NCBI RefSeq assembly: GCF_036250735.1
Contig: NZ_CP109430.1
Coordinates: 8,122,001 to 8,186,000 of the forward strand
From: Streptosporangium sp. NBC_01495
GTDB taxonomy: Bacteria > Actinomycetota > Actinomycetes > Streptosporangiales > Streptosporangiaceae
Reading direction: 5' to 3'
Length of the DNA stretch: 64,000 nucleotides
Below the pieces are notes generated by a model. The model saw nothing but the letters and a program-made list of their open reading frames with translations. It ran no database searches and had not been told where the DNA came from. The first letter of the stretch is position 1; every line of letters starts with the position of its first letter. Positions 8,788-17,041 of the stretch are shown piece after piece. The translations under genes were made by a program, and so were the position numbers.

Positions 8788-11451
8788 TCACCGGCCGCCA
8801 CCCGGAGGCGGGATCGGCCGCAGCGGGTCTCCCGGTTCCACGTCGCCCGCCGGGCCGTCGGGCCGGATGTCCATGGGCACCCAGGCCCCCTCACCCCAGG
8901 TCTCCCCGTCGGGCACGCTCACGCCCGGCATCTCCAGCGGTTCGATCTCGCGGGCGTTGTCGGCGAGCGTCCTGAGCGCGTCGAGGTCGAGCGGGCTCGC
9001 CTCCGCGGTGACGACGTCACTGCCGTCGTTCGCCCACCGAGCGGCCGAACCTCCGTCCTGCTGAGCGTCCGGCTGCGCGGCCACCCCTCCGGGAGCCGCT
9101 CCCGCCGCCTGCCCGGAAACCCCCTCGGCCCCCTGTGCCGCGCTGGAAACCGCGTCGCCGACCGACGGCGCCGGCGCCCCGGCGGGCCGTGTGGCCGCCT
9201 CACCCGAGGTCGTGCCCGCCGTCTGGATCGCGGGCTCTCCGGAGACCGTCCCCACGGGCCGGGGCGCGGCGTCACCGCTGGACTGGGGAAGGGGATCCGC
9301 CGGCGTCACCTCGGCGGGCCGGGGCGCGGCGGGCTCGCCGGAGGTCGTACCGGTGGACTGGGGGGTGGTGTCGCCGCCGGTGCCCGGCGGCTGGACGGTC
9401 TGGTCCGTGGTCGGACCGGCGGTGTCGAGGAGCGGGTACGCGGGCTTGGCGGAGTCGAGCGGGTCGTGCGGCTCGACCCAGCCGGGCTGCCCCGCGGTGA
9501 CGGAGGCACCGTCGACGGTGGGCATCTCCAGCGGCGGGATGTCCTCGATGTTCTTCAGCAGCTCGTCGACCTCGGCCGCCGTGGGCGCGTCGAGCGGGAT
9601 CTGAAGCACCTTCACCCCGTCGACCTCCACGACCTTCGCCCTGGAGTCGCCGCTCTGGTCGATGTCGTCGGGGTGATCCTTCCTGGGGGTGTCGAGGACG
9701 GTCTCGCCGGACGAGCCTCCCCCGTCCCTGGGCGAGCGCTCGTCCCCCTTGGAACCGGCATCGTCCTTGGGGTCGGGCGCGTTGCCGGTGGAATCCCCGC
9801 GCGGCGTCGTCTCGTCACCCTTGGAACCGGCATCGCCCTTGGCATCGGGCGCGTTGCCGGTGGAATCCCCGCGCGGCGTCGTCTCATCGCCCTTCGAACC
9901 GGCATCGCCCTTGGCATCGGAATCGTTCACAGGCGCATTACCGGTGGAATCCTGCCCGCGCGGCGTCGTGTCGTCCGCGTTGATGATCTCCGGCCGCGTG
10001 TCATCGGCCCTGGGCGGCTCCGGCGCGGGCGTGGAGTCCCCCTGCGGCGTTCCGGGCGCGGGGGTGTCCGGGTTGGGAGCCTCGGGCGTACGCGGGACGT
10101 CGGGCGTCTCACGCGGCGCGGTGTCGGCGGGCGGCGCGGTGTCGGCGGGCGGCGCGGTGTCGGCGGGCGGCCCTCCCCCCTGGCCCTGCGGGTTCTCCCC
10201 CGGTCCGGGAACCGCGGGCTTCAGATCCTCGGCCCTCGGCGTCTCCGGCCGCGCGTCGTCGGCCCTCGGGACGTCCGGCGCCGGCGCGGAATCCTGCCGC
10301 GGCGCCTCCGGCACGGGCGCGCCCTCGGCGTTCGGTGTCCCCGGTATGGGTGCGCCCTCGGCGTTCGGCACCTCCGGGACGCGATCCGGCGCGGGCGCCT
10401 CGGTCCGCGGGTCCTCGGCCCTCGGGGCGTCCGGCACGGACTGGGAGTCCGGGTCATACGCCTCCGGCGGGGGCACGGAATCGCCCCCCGGAGACTCCGG
10501 CACGGGGTCGGGGGCGGGAGGCTCCGGTCGCGGCTCCTCGGCCCTGGGGGGCTCAGGTGTGGGATCGGGCTTCGGAGGCTCGGGACGCGGCTCCTCGGCC
10601 CTCGGGGGTTCCGGTGCGGGATCGGGCTTGGGAGGCTCGGGACGCGGCTCCTCGGCCCTGGGGGGCTCAGGCGTGGGATCGGGCTTGGGCGCCTCGCGCG
10701 GTACGGTCTCGGTCGGCTTGGCGGTCTCGTTGGACTTCTCCCCCTCACGTGGGGAGGTCTCATCGGCTTTCGACCCCGTTTCCGGCTTCCGATCGTCGGC
10801 TCCGGACGCCTCGGGCTTCGGAGTCTCCTTCCGATCGTCTCGCGAGGAGGTCTCGTCGCCCTTCGAACCCGCCTCCGGCTTGGCCTCGTCGGCCTTCGGA
10901 GTGTCGGCCTTCGGGGCGTCGGGCTTGGTGTCGGGCTTGGAAGAGTCCTCGGGATCGTCGCGCCGGGTGGTCTCGGCCGACTGGTCGCCGACGCGGGGCT
11001 TGTCGTCCGCCCCGACGGCCGGCTTGAGGTCTTCCGCCTTCGGGGTCTCCGGCTTCGCCCCGTTCTGAGAACCGGTCTCCGGCTTCGCACCGTTCTGGGA
11101 GCCCGCCTCGGGCTTCGCCCCGTTCTGGGGGTCCGTCTCCGGCTTCGCCCCCTCGCCCTGGGAACCCGTCTCGGGTTTCGTGTCCCCGGCCTTCGGCTCG
11201 GCGGGGGGTGCCGTCGCGTTCTGGTTGACCTTCTTCTCCAGCAACGCCACGCGGGCGGAGACGTCGCGGACCATCACGTCGCACGCGTCGGCGATCTGGA
11301 CGGGTCTGTGCGTCGACTGGGAGGACAGGCCCGCCCCGCTCATCATCTGCGAGACCTTGCCCTCGACGTTCCGCATCTGCTCGGCGGCCCGCTGCACCTC
11401 GGACAACAGGTCGCGGACCAGCTTGGGGTCCATTCCTTCGAACTTGCCCAT
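8788..11451 (-). CDS. Large Pro/Asp/Glu-rich repeat protein with two-helix N-terminal domain
   Basis: An 887-residue protein of unknown function. The ATG at 11451 is chosen because GGGAG lies six bases upstream; an in-frame start 20 codons further out lacks this. Residues 1-78 look like a helical hairpin (KLVRDLLSEVQRAAEQMRNV and VMVRDVSARVALLEKK around a GAGLSSQST turn), similar in shape to WXG100-like secretion domains but without WXG. Residues about 80-620 are disordered: repeats of AKPETGSQNG, three copies of a 19-residue PEPPRAEEPRP unit, and three copies of a 24-residue unit containing SKGDETTPRGDSTG. Two related motifs with IPPLEMP and IEPLEMP occur in the C-terminal third. There is no signal peptide or membrane helix. 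Codon use is like its neighbours. A cell-surface or secreted structural protein is a guess. Confidence 0.7.
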   Translation of the reverse strand: MGKFEGMDPKLVRDLLSEVQRAAEQMRNVEGKVSQMMSGAGLSSQSTHRPVQIADACDVMVRDVSARVALLEKKVNQNATAPPAEPKAGDTKPETGSQGEGAKPETDPQNGAKPEAGSQNGAKPETGSQNGAKPETPKAEDLKPAVGADDKPRVGDQSAETTRRDDPEDSSKPDTKPDAPKADTPKADEAKPEAGSKGDETSSRDDRKETPKPEASGADDRKPETGSKADETSPREGEKSNETAKPTETVPREAPKPDPTPEPPRAEEPRPEPPKPDPAPEPPRAEEPRPEPPKPDPTPEPPRAEEPRPEPPAPDPVPESPGGDSVPPPEAYDPDSQSVPDAPRAEDPRTEAPAPDRVPEVPNAEGAPIPGTPNAEGAPVPEAPRQDSAPAPDVPRADDARPETPRAEDLKPAVPGPGENPQGQGGGPPADTAPPADTAPPADTAPRETPDVPRTPEAPNPDTPAPGTPQGDSTPAPEPPRADDTRPEIINADDTTPRGQDSTGNAPVNDSDAKGDAGSKGDETTPRGDSTGNAPDAKGDAGSKGDETTPRGDSTGNAPDPKDDAGSKGDERSPRDGGGSSGETVLDTPRKDHPDDIDQSGDSRAKVVEVDGVKVLQIPLDAPTAAEVDELLKNIEDIPPLEMPTVDGASVTAGQPGWVEPHDPLDSAKPAYPLLDTAGPTTDQTVQPPGTGGDTTPQSTGTTSGEPAAPRPAEVTPADPLPQSSGDAAPRPVGTVSGEPAIQTAGTTSGEAATRPAGAPAPSVGDAVSSAAQGAEGVSGQAAGAAPGGVAAQPDAQQDGGSAARWANDGSDVVTAEASPLDLDALRTLADNAREIEPLEMPGVSVPDGETWGEGAWVPMDIRPDGPAGDVEPGDPLRPIPPPGGGR
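9770..9930 (-). repeat. 72-bp coding repeats (24-residue units) in the repeat protein
   Basis: About two and a half copies of a 72-bp unit that encodes GDAGSKGDETTPRGDSTGN plus flanking NAPDAK. The copies are almost identical at DNA level, pointing to recent slippage or unequal crossover. Confidence 0.75.
10518..10690 (-). repeat. 57-bp coding repeats (19-residue units) in the repeat protein
   Basis: Three consecutive copies of a 57-bp unit encoding KPDPTPEPPRAEEPRPEPP with small changes (T or A at position 5). They belong to the Pro/Glu-rich middle part of the 887-residue protein. Confidence 0.8.
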
Positions 11452-11534
11452 GGACGTCTCCCAGGAAGTGTCGGCCCACTTCAAGGTACCGGGGAGACAG
11501 CCCGGCGTCACGGTGATAATCAGATGGCATGGAT

Positions 11535-11550
11535 CACGGCATATGCCGTG
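11535..11550. promoter_or_regulatory. 16-bp perfect palindrome upstream of the repeat-protein gene
   Basis: The sequence CACGGCATATGCCGTG is self-complementary. It lies in the 108-bp gap between the sua5 stop and the start of the repeat protein, 84 bp before that start. A transcription factor site is possible; a terminator is less likely because there is no loop or T-run. Confidence 0.4.
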
Positions 11551-11559
11551 GATGACTGA

Positions 11560-12225
11560 TCAGTTGTCGGACTCCGGGCCGGTGTCCGTCGCGACGTAGC
11601 CGATCACACCGCGCAGCTTCTCCACGCTGATCGCCCCGCGCCGCAGCAGCCTGGGCACCGCGGTGGTCAGGTCGAGGATCGTCGAGGGGACGTCGCTCTC
11701 GCACGGCCCCGCGTCGAGATAGACCGGCACCGAGTCGCCGAGCTGCCTCTCCGCGTCGGCGGCGGTGGTGGCGGCGGGGGCGCCGGAGCGGTTGGCGCTG
11801 GAGACGGCCAGCGGGCCGGTCTCCTTGAGCAGGTCGAGGGCGACCGCGTGCAGCGGCATCCGGATCGCGACGGTGCCCTTGGCGTCGCCGAGATCCCACG
11901 ACAGCGACCGGTTCGCGCGGCAGATCAGCGTGAGCGGGCCCGGCCAGAAGGCGTCGACGAGATCCTGGCCGTACGGGCCGAGGTTCTCCACCAGGGCGTT
12001 GGCGGCCCGGACCGTCCCGACCAGCACGGGGACCGGCATGTCACGGCCGCGCCCCTTGGCATCCAGCAGGGCGGTGACCGCGGCTGGTGTGAAGGCGTCG
12101 GCGCCGACACCGTAGACGGTGTCGGTCGGGAGCACCACGAGCTCCCCCCGTTGCAGGGTGGACGCGGCCTCGATCAGGCCGGTGGCTCGCTGCTCGGCAT
12201 CCATACAGTCATAACGTCGGCTCAC
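11560..12225 (-). CDS. tsaC: L-threonylcarbamoyladenylate synthase (TsaC/Sua5/YrdC family)
   Basis: A 221-residue cytosolic enzyme that makes threonylcarbamoyl-AMP from threonine, bicarbonate and ATP for the t6A37 modification of tRNAs. The KxR/SxN-type motifs are recognisable: LPTDTVYGVGADA, AKGRGRDMPVPVLVG, FWPGPLTLICR, and AVSSANRSGAPA. The GTG at 12225 (SRRYDCMD) is selected because homologues begin with a short RRYD stretch, and because it starts only 11 bp after the prmC stop. It is the short YrdC-only form without a C-terminal Sua5 domain. The operon context prfA-prmC-sua5 is conserved. Confidence 0.93.
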   Translation of the reverse strand: MSRRYDCMDAEQRATGLIEAASTLQRGELVVLPTDTVYGVGADAFTPAAVTALLDAKGRGRDMPVPVLVGTVRAANALVENLGPYGQDLVDAFWPGPLTLICRANRSLSWDLGDAKGTVAIRMPLHAVALDLLKETGPLAVSSANRSGAPAATTAADAERQLGDSVPVYLDAGPCESDVPSTILDLTTAVPRLLRRGAISVEKLRGVIGYVATDTGPESDN

Positions 12226-12235
12226 GGCGTGCATC

Positions 12236-13090
12236 CTATTCCTGGCCGAATCGAGCGGTGACGAAGCGGTCCCTGCGGGTCAGATCCTGGCGGCTGCGGA
12301 CGTCGCGCCAGCCGTTCTCCTCGGAGAAGATCAGATAGACCGGGGTGCCCTGCTGGTCGGCGTGCTCCACGGCGACGAACCCCCCGGGGCGGAGCAGCCG
12401 CCTGGCGGTCCGCTCCACCGCCCTGACCTCGTCGAGGCCGTCGCTGCCCGACCCGTACAGCGCGCGGTGCGGGTCGTAGTCGCGGACCTCGGGGTCGCGG
12501 GGGACGGCGCCCGGCGGGATGTAGGGCGGGTTGGAGATCACCAGGTCGACCTGGGCGTCCAGCTCGGAGAGGGCGTCGGCCAGATCCTCCGGGTGCAGGT
12601 GGACGCGGCCCTGGCCGTGCTCGATGATGTTGCGCTTGGCCCAGGTGTAGGCGCCCGGATCGACCTCGACCGCGTGCACGGTGGCGAGGGCGACCTCCTG
12701 GGCGATGGACAGCGCGATGGCGGCCGAGCCGGTGCCGAGATCCACGACCACGGGCGAGGCGACGTCCATCTCCCGCAGCCGGTCGATCGCCCAGCCCGCC
12801 ACGATCTCGGTCTCCGGGCGCGGTACGAACACGCCGGGCCCGACCTCCAGGGACAGGTAGCGGAAGTAGGCCCGCCCGGTGATGTGCTGGAGCGGCTCGC
12901 GGGACTCCCTGCGGGCGACACCCTCCCAGAACAGGGCGTCGAAGTCGGAGTCCTTCACCATGTGCAGCTCGCCGCGGCGCACACCGTGCACACACGCGGC
13001 GATCTCCTCGGCGTCGGTGCGCGGCGACGGCACACCTGCCTCGGCGAGACGGGCGGTGGCGAGGGCGATCTCGTCCAGCAGAAAGGTCAT
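12236..13090 (-). CDS. prmC: Release factor glutamine N5-methyltransferase
   Basis: A 284-residue SAM-dependent enzyme that methylates the Gln of the GGQ motif in release factors. The N-terminal substrate-binding helix bundle is followed by the SAM-binding motif [15 protein letters not shown] and the catalytic NPPY in [13 protein letters not shown]. The gene is directly downstream of its substrate gene prfA (9-bp gap), as in most bacteria. Length is normal. Confidence 0.96.
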   Translation of the reverse strand: MTFLLDEIALATARLAEAGVPSPRTDAEEIAACVHGVRRGELHMVKDSDFDALFWEGVARRESREPLQHITGRAYFRYLSLEVGPGVFVPRPETEIVAGWAIDRLREMDVASPVVVDLGTGSAAIALSIAQEVALATVHAVEVDPGAYTWAKRNIIEHGQGRVHLHPEDLADALSELDAQVDLVISNPPYIPPGAVPRDPEVRDYDPHRALYGSGSDGLDEVRAVERTARRLLRPGGFVAVEHADQQGTPVYLIFSEENGWRDVRSRQDLTRRDRFVTARFGQE

Positions 13091-13099
13091 GGGCGCGTT

Positions 13100-14152
13100 C
13101 TATGAATGGGCGGCGAGCTTCTCCGCCATCTCGGCGTCGAGCAGGGACTGGATGACGGCCGTGAGATCTCCGTCGAGCACCTGGTCGAGGTTGTAGGCCT
13201 TGAAACCGACGCGGTGGTCGGAGATGCGGTTCTCGGGGAAGTTGTAGGTGCGGATGCGCTCGGAGCGGTCGACCGTGCGGATCTGGGACTTGCGCTCGGC
13301 CATGGCGGCGGCGTTGGCCTCCTCCTCGGCGATCGCCTGCAGGCGGGCCCGCAGGATGCGCATGGCCGACTCCTTGTTCTGGAGCTGGCTCTTCTCGTTC
13401 TGGCAGGAGGCGACGACGCCCGTCGGGACGTGGGTGATCCGCACGGCCGAGTCGGTGGTGTTGACGCTCTGGCCGCCGGGGCCGCTGGAGCGGTAGACGT
13501 CGATGCGGAGGTCGTTCTGGTCGATCTGGACGTCGACATCCTCGGCCTCCGGGTAGACGAGCACCCCGGCGGCGCTGGTGTGGATGCGCCCCTGCGACTC
13601 GGTGACCGGGACCCGCTGGACGCGGTGCACGCCGCCCTCGAACTTGAGCCTCGACCAGACGCCCTCGTCGCCCCTGGCCTTCAGGGCGATCGTGACGTCC
13701 TTGTAACCGCCGAGGTCGGAGTGGGTGGCGTCGATCAGCTCGGTCTTCCAGCCGATCCGCTCGGCGTACCGCAGATACATCCGCAGGAGGTCTCCGGCGA
13801 ACAGAGCGGACTCCTCGCCGCCCTCGCCCGCCTTGATCTCCATGATGATGTCCTTGTCATCGTTGGGATCGCGCGGGACGAGCAGGTGCCTGAGCTTCTC
13901 CTCCAGCTCGGGAACCCGGGCCTCCAGCTCCTTGGCCTCCTCGGCGAACCCCTCGTCCTCCGACGCCAGCTCCCTCGCCGTGCCGAGGTCGGACTGGACG
14001 CCCTCGAGCTCCCGGTAGGTGACGACGATCGGGGTCAGCTCGGCGTAGCGCCTGCCGAAGGTGCGCGCCTGCTTCTGGTCGGCGTGCACGGAGGGGTCGG
14101 CGAGCTTGAGTTCCAGCTCGGCGTACTCACTGAGCAGCTCGTCGAGGTTCAC
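13100..14152 (-). CDS. prfA: Peptide chain release factor 1
   Basis: A 350-residue class I release factor that recognises UAA and UAG in the ribosomal A site. The codon-recognition tripeptide is PVT in [15 protein letters not shown], which is the RF1 (PxT) rather than RF2 (SPF) type. The peptidyl-hydrolysis GGQ motif is in [15 protein letters not shown]. The acidic stretch preceding it ([19 protein letters not shown]) is typical. It is followed by prmC and preceded by rpmE on the same strand. Confidence 0.97.
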   Translation of the reverse strand: MNLDELLSEYAELELKLADPSVHADQKQARTFGRRYAELTPIVVTYRELEGVQSDLGTARELASEDEGFAEEAKELEARVPELEEKLRHLLVPRDPNDDKDIIMEIKAGEGGEESALFAGDLLRMYLRYAERIGWKTELIDATHSDLGGYKDVTIALKARGDEGVWSRLKFEGGVHRVQRVPVTESQGRIHTSAAGVLVYPEAEDVDVQIDQNDLRIDVYRSSGPGGQSVNTTDSAVRITHVPTGVVASCQNEKSQLQNKESAMRILRARLQAIAEEEANAAAMAERKSQIRTVDRSERIRTYNFPENRISDHRVGFKAYNLDQVLDGDLTAVIQSLLDAEMAEKLAAHS

Positions 14153-14253
14153 CGTGCGTCCTTCCTTGAAAGCCCTTGTAAGCCTGCCTCATCACCACGA
14201 ACGCCGACCCGGGCACCCACGAGGGGTTCTCCGAGCCGGCGCCGGGATGAGAG

Positions 14254-14472
14254 CTACTGGCCCGCGGGCTTCTTGCCGAAGCGCTTCTCGAAGCGCGCCA
14301 CCCGGCCGCCGGTGTCCATGATCTTCTGCTTGCCCGTGTAGAAGGGGTGGCAGGCGGAGCACACGTCGGCGTGGATCACGCCGTTCTTGGCGGTGCTGCG
14401 GGTGGTGAAGGAGTTACCACAGGTGCAGGTCACCTGAGTGGCGTTGTACTCCGGGTGAATATCGGGCTTCAT
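14254..14472 (-). CDS. rpmE: 50S ribosomal protein L31 (zinc-binding type)
   Basis: A 72-residue ribosomal protein starting [16 protein letters not shown]. The zinc ligands of the C+ form are visible as CTC (residues 16-18) and CSAC (37-40 region), followed by [20 protein letters not shown]. The ATG at 14472 is the family start; reading further upstream in frame gives only non-conserved sequence. It lies between rho and prfA as usual in actinobacteria, although a two-component system now separates it from rho. A zinc-free paralogue elsewhere would be expected to be Zur-controlled, but that cannot be seen here. Confidence 0.97.
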   Translation of the reverse strand: MKPDIHPEYNATQVTCTCGNSFTTRSTAKNGVIHADVCSACHPFYTGKQKIMDTGGRVARFEKRFGKKPAGQ

Positions 14473-14771
14473 GTCGTCTTTTCCTCTCCAAAACGCGGTC
14501 GCCGGGTCGCCACTGTCTCTCGCCTGTGGGGGCTTGCGCGCTGAGCACACCGGGGTGCGCGCGGGCGGGAACCGGAACCGCTACGGTTCGGCTACCAGTG
14601 TGCCAGATCCTCCAACCATCCCAGGCCACAAGACATTCCCCCACCCCGGTGACCTGCGTCTCCGGACCGGACACAGTATGTTCGCCATGCTCGCCGCCCC
14701 CTGCCGGGCGCCATATCCGTACGGGAGCCGGGACCCCCGATCCCCGCGAGGAAACCAGGGGCTCCAGGCTG
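14473..14771. other. Intergenic region between the response regulator gene and rpmE
   Basis: About 300 bp without a convincing gene. It must hold the rpmE promoter. A short inverted repeat GAACCG-CTA-CGGTTC lies about 100 bp before the rpmE start. I see no strong terminator or riboswitch. Confidence 0.6.
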
Positions 14772-15425
14772 TCACCTTCCCAGGTACGCCAGCACCGCGA
14801 GGACCCGGCGGTGATCGTCGGGGGCGGGCTCCAGCCCGAGTTTGCCGAAGATGCTGGAGATGTGCTTCTCCACGGCGCCCTCGGTGACGAGCATCCGCCC
14901 GGCGACCGCGGTGTTGGAGCGCCCCTCCGCCATCAGGGCCAGGACCTCGCTCTCCCTGGCGGTCAGGGACTCCAGGGGATGACCCCTGTGCCGGTGGCTC
15001 AGGAGCTGTCCGATCACCTCGGGGTCGATGACCGTCCCCCCGGCCGCCACCCGGCGTACGGCGTCGAGAAACTCGGCCACGTCGGCTATCCGCTCCTTGA
15101 GCAGGTAGCCGACCGCCGCGGCGCCGCCGCCGATGAGCTCCGTGGCGTACTGCTCCTCGACGTACTGCGACAGGACGAGGATCGGCAGCCCCGGCCGCCT
15201 GGACCTGGCCTCCAGGGCGGCGCGCAGCCCCTCGTCGGTGTGGGTCGGCGGCATCCGTACGTCGACGACGGCCAGGTCCGGATCGTGCTCGTCGACCACC
15301 GCCACCAGCCCGGGGCCGTCGCCCGCCACCCCGACGGTCTCGATGCCCCCGTCGGCCAGCAGCCGGGCCAGCCCCTCGCGCAACAGCACCGAGTCCTCGG
15401 CGATCACCACCCGCATGGGTCTCAT
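14772..15425 (-). CDS. NarL/LuxR-family response regulator
   Basis: A 217-residue DNA-binding response regulator. The receiver domain (about 1-120) has the acidic pair Glu10/Asp11, phospho-acceptor Asp55 (LAVVDVRMPPT) and the conserved Lys in GYLLKERIADV. The C-terminal LuxR helix-turn-helix reads LTARESEVLALMAEGRSNTA then VTEGAVEKHISSIFGKLGL. It starts four bases after the stop of the sensor kinase gene, so the pair is co-transcribed and probably coupled. The target genes are unknown. Nothing in the neighbouring genes shows what signal it answers. Confidence 0.93.
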   Translation of the reverse strand: MRPMRVVIAEDSVLLREGLARLLADGGIETVGVAGDGPGLVAVVDEHDPDLAVVDVRMPPTHTDEGLRAALEARSRRPGLPILVLSQYVEEQYATELIGGGAAAVGYLLKERIADVAEFLDAVRRVAAGGTVIDPEVIGQLLSHRHRGHPLESLTARESEVLALMAEGRSNTAVAGRMLVTEGAVEKHISSIFGKLGLEPAPDDHRRVLAVLAYLGR

Positions 15426-15429
15426 GTCT

Positions 15430-16749
15430 TCACCATTCGCAGGGTAACTCCGCCCTGATCATCGTGGGGCCGCCCAGCGGGCTGTCGACGGTCAGGGTGC
15501 CGTCGATGGTCGCCGCCCGGTCGGCCAGCCCGGCGAGACCGCTGCCCGGCCGTGGCACGGCGGCGCCGACCCCGTTGTCGTAGACCTCGACGATCACCCG
15601 CTGCCCCTGGCGGCTGACCCGGATGAACGCCTCGGTGGCCTCGGAGTGCTTGGCCAGGTTGCTCAGGCACTCGGCCACGACGAAGTACGCGATGCTCTCC
15701 ACCGCGGGCGGGGGCCGGTGGGAGACCTCCACCGACAGGTCCACCCGCACGGGGGCGCGTGCGGCGAGCGACGACAGGGCCGCGCCCAGCCCCCTGTCGG
15801 TGAGGATCGCCGGGTAGATGCCCCTGGCGAGGTCGCGCAGCTCGGCGATGGCGGCCTTGGTACCCCGGTGCGCCTGGGCCAGGAGCTCCCTGGCCGCGTC
15901 GGGGTCGGAGTCCAGCTTGGCCTGGGCCCGGCCCAGGTCCATGGCCACGGACAGCAGCCGCTGCTGGGCGCCGTCGTGCAGGTCCCGCTCGATCCGGCGC
16001 CGCTCGGCCTCGGCCGCGTCCACCCCCCGGGCCCGGCTGGCCCGCAGGTGGGCGGCGCGGGCGGCCAGCCGGTTCTTCTCGCTCGTCCCCAGCAGGGCGA
16101 CGCCCAGCAGGCCGTGCAGCCAGGCCATCCCCCGGGTGGCGTAGAGGGCGGCGAGGAGGAAGCCGGCCCCGACCAGCGCGCACAGCAGCACCCTCGGCCC
16201 GCTGTCGACCGGCAGCTCCGCGATAGGCGTCATCGGCTGCCCCGCCAGCAGCAGGGGCAGCGGCAGGGCCGTCAGGCCCAGCCCGAGCGTCCACAGGACC
16301 GCCGAGACGGTGAACTCCGCGACCCCGATCGGCAGCAGCAGCAGGAGATAGAGCAGGTCCTTCCAGGTGGCGGGGTCGACGAACATGTCCTTCCAGCGCA
16401 GGAACAGGTTGTCGCCCTCGGAGGGCCGGTAGGGGCTGGGGATGTCGACGCCGAAGGCCAGCCGCAGGAACCTGCGCTCCAGCATCGCGGCGCCCCGCCA
16501 GGCCAGCATGGTCAGGGCGAGCAGCGGCAGCCCGATCCACATGACCACCATCACCAGGGACGCCGGGATCACGGACGCGAGGAACGCGAAGCAGGCGAGG
16601 CCGTAGAACATGCTCATCAGCAGATAGGGAACGGCCCGCCAGGTCATCGGGTCGACGATCATGCCCAGGGGGCCGTTCGGCCCGAGCGGAACGCGCCGCC
16701 TGAGCGGCGCCCTGGCCACGGGCGCACCTCCCAGCGTCTCGGCCGTCAT
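15430..16749 (-). CDS. Sensor histidine kinase of the HisKA_3 (NarL-partner) type
   Basis: A 439-residue membrane kinase. The ATG at 16749 is chosen because AGAGGAGG lies three bases upstream; the in-frame open stretch further upstream is low-complexity Gly/Asp/Arg sequence unlike protein. Residues 35-215 contain several membrane helices in a duplicated sensor-type region (MTWRAVPYLLMSMFYGLACF and ATWKDLLYLLLLLPIGVAEF). The phosphorylated His is His258 in RRRIERDLHDGAQQR. The HATPase_c domain has NLAKHSEA and the G box DNGVGAAVPRPGSGLAGLADR. It is a cognate partner of the downstream response regulator. The signal is not known. Confidence 0.92.
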   Translation of the reverse strand: MTAETLGGAPVARAPLRRRVPLGPNGPLGMIVDPMTWRAVPYLLMSMFYGLACFAFLASVIPASLVMVVMWIGLPLLALTMLAWRGAAMLERRFLRLAFGVDIPSPYRPSEGDNLFLRWKDMFVDPATWKDLLYLLLLLPIGVAEFTVSAVLWTLGLGLTALPLPLLLAGQPMTPIAELPVDSGPRVLLCALVGAGFLLAALYATRGMAWLHGLLGVALLGTSEKNRLAARAAHLRASRARGVDAAEAERRRIERDLHDGAQQRLLSVAMDLGRAQAKLDSDPDAARELLAQAHRGTKAAIAELRDLARGIYPAILTDRGLGAALSSLAARAPVRVDLSVEVSHRPPPAVESIAYFVVAECLSNLAKHSEATEAFIRVSRQGQRVIVEVYDNGVGAAVPRPGSGLAGLADRAATIDGTLTVDSPLGGPTMIRAELPCEW

Positions 16750-16993
16750 GCGCCTCCTCTGTCCCCGGTGCCCGTCCTCGCCGTCCGTGTCCACGGCGCA
16801 TCCGGCGTCTCCCGCGCATCCGGCATCGCCGCCGTCCTCGCCGTCTCTCCCGCCGCCTGTCCCGGCGCGCCGTCCGTCCTCGCGTACCGCCCGCGCGCCC
16901 GCGGGCGTCGCGGGCGCGGGAGCCGCAGAGGAGAAGGCGTCCTGAAGTAGGGATATCCCGAAGTACGGGGTCACACAAGGGACTTCGGAAACA

Positions 16994-17026
16994 CGAACGC
17001 CCCGGCCGGAGGGGCCGGGGCGTTCG
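16994..17026 (-). terminator. Intrinsic-type terminator downstream of rho
   Basis: A perfect 14-bp stem, CGAACGCCCCGGCC (16994-17007) with its complement at 17013-17026, and a 5-nt loop. It lies 15 bp after the rho stop codon. There is no U-tract, which is usual for high-GC actinobacteria. Confidence 0.85.
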
Positions 17027-17041
17027 ACGTACGGCGGATGA

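Noticed and set aside
8200-11559. A 1119-codon plus-strand open frame opposite the repeat protein
   Set aside because: Antisense shadow of the low-complexity repeat protein; its Gly/Arg/Leu repeats are the complement of the real repeats and no start site is convincing.
15430-16974. Longer version of the sensor kinase starting 75 codons upstream
   Set aside because: The extra part is Gly/Asp/Arg low-complexity sequence, and a strong AGAGGAGG site precedes the internal ATG at 16749.
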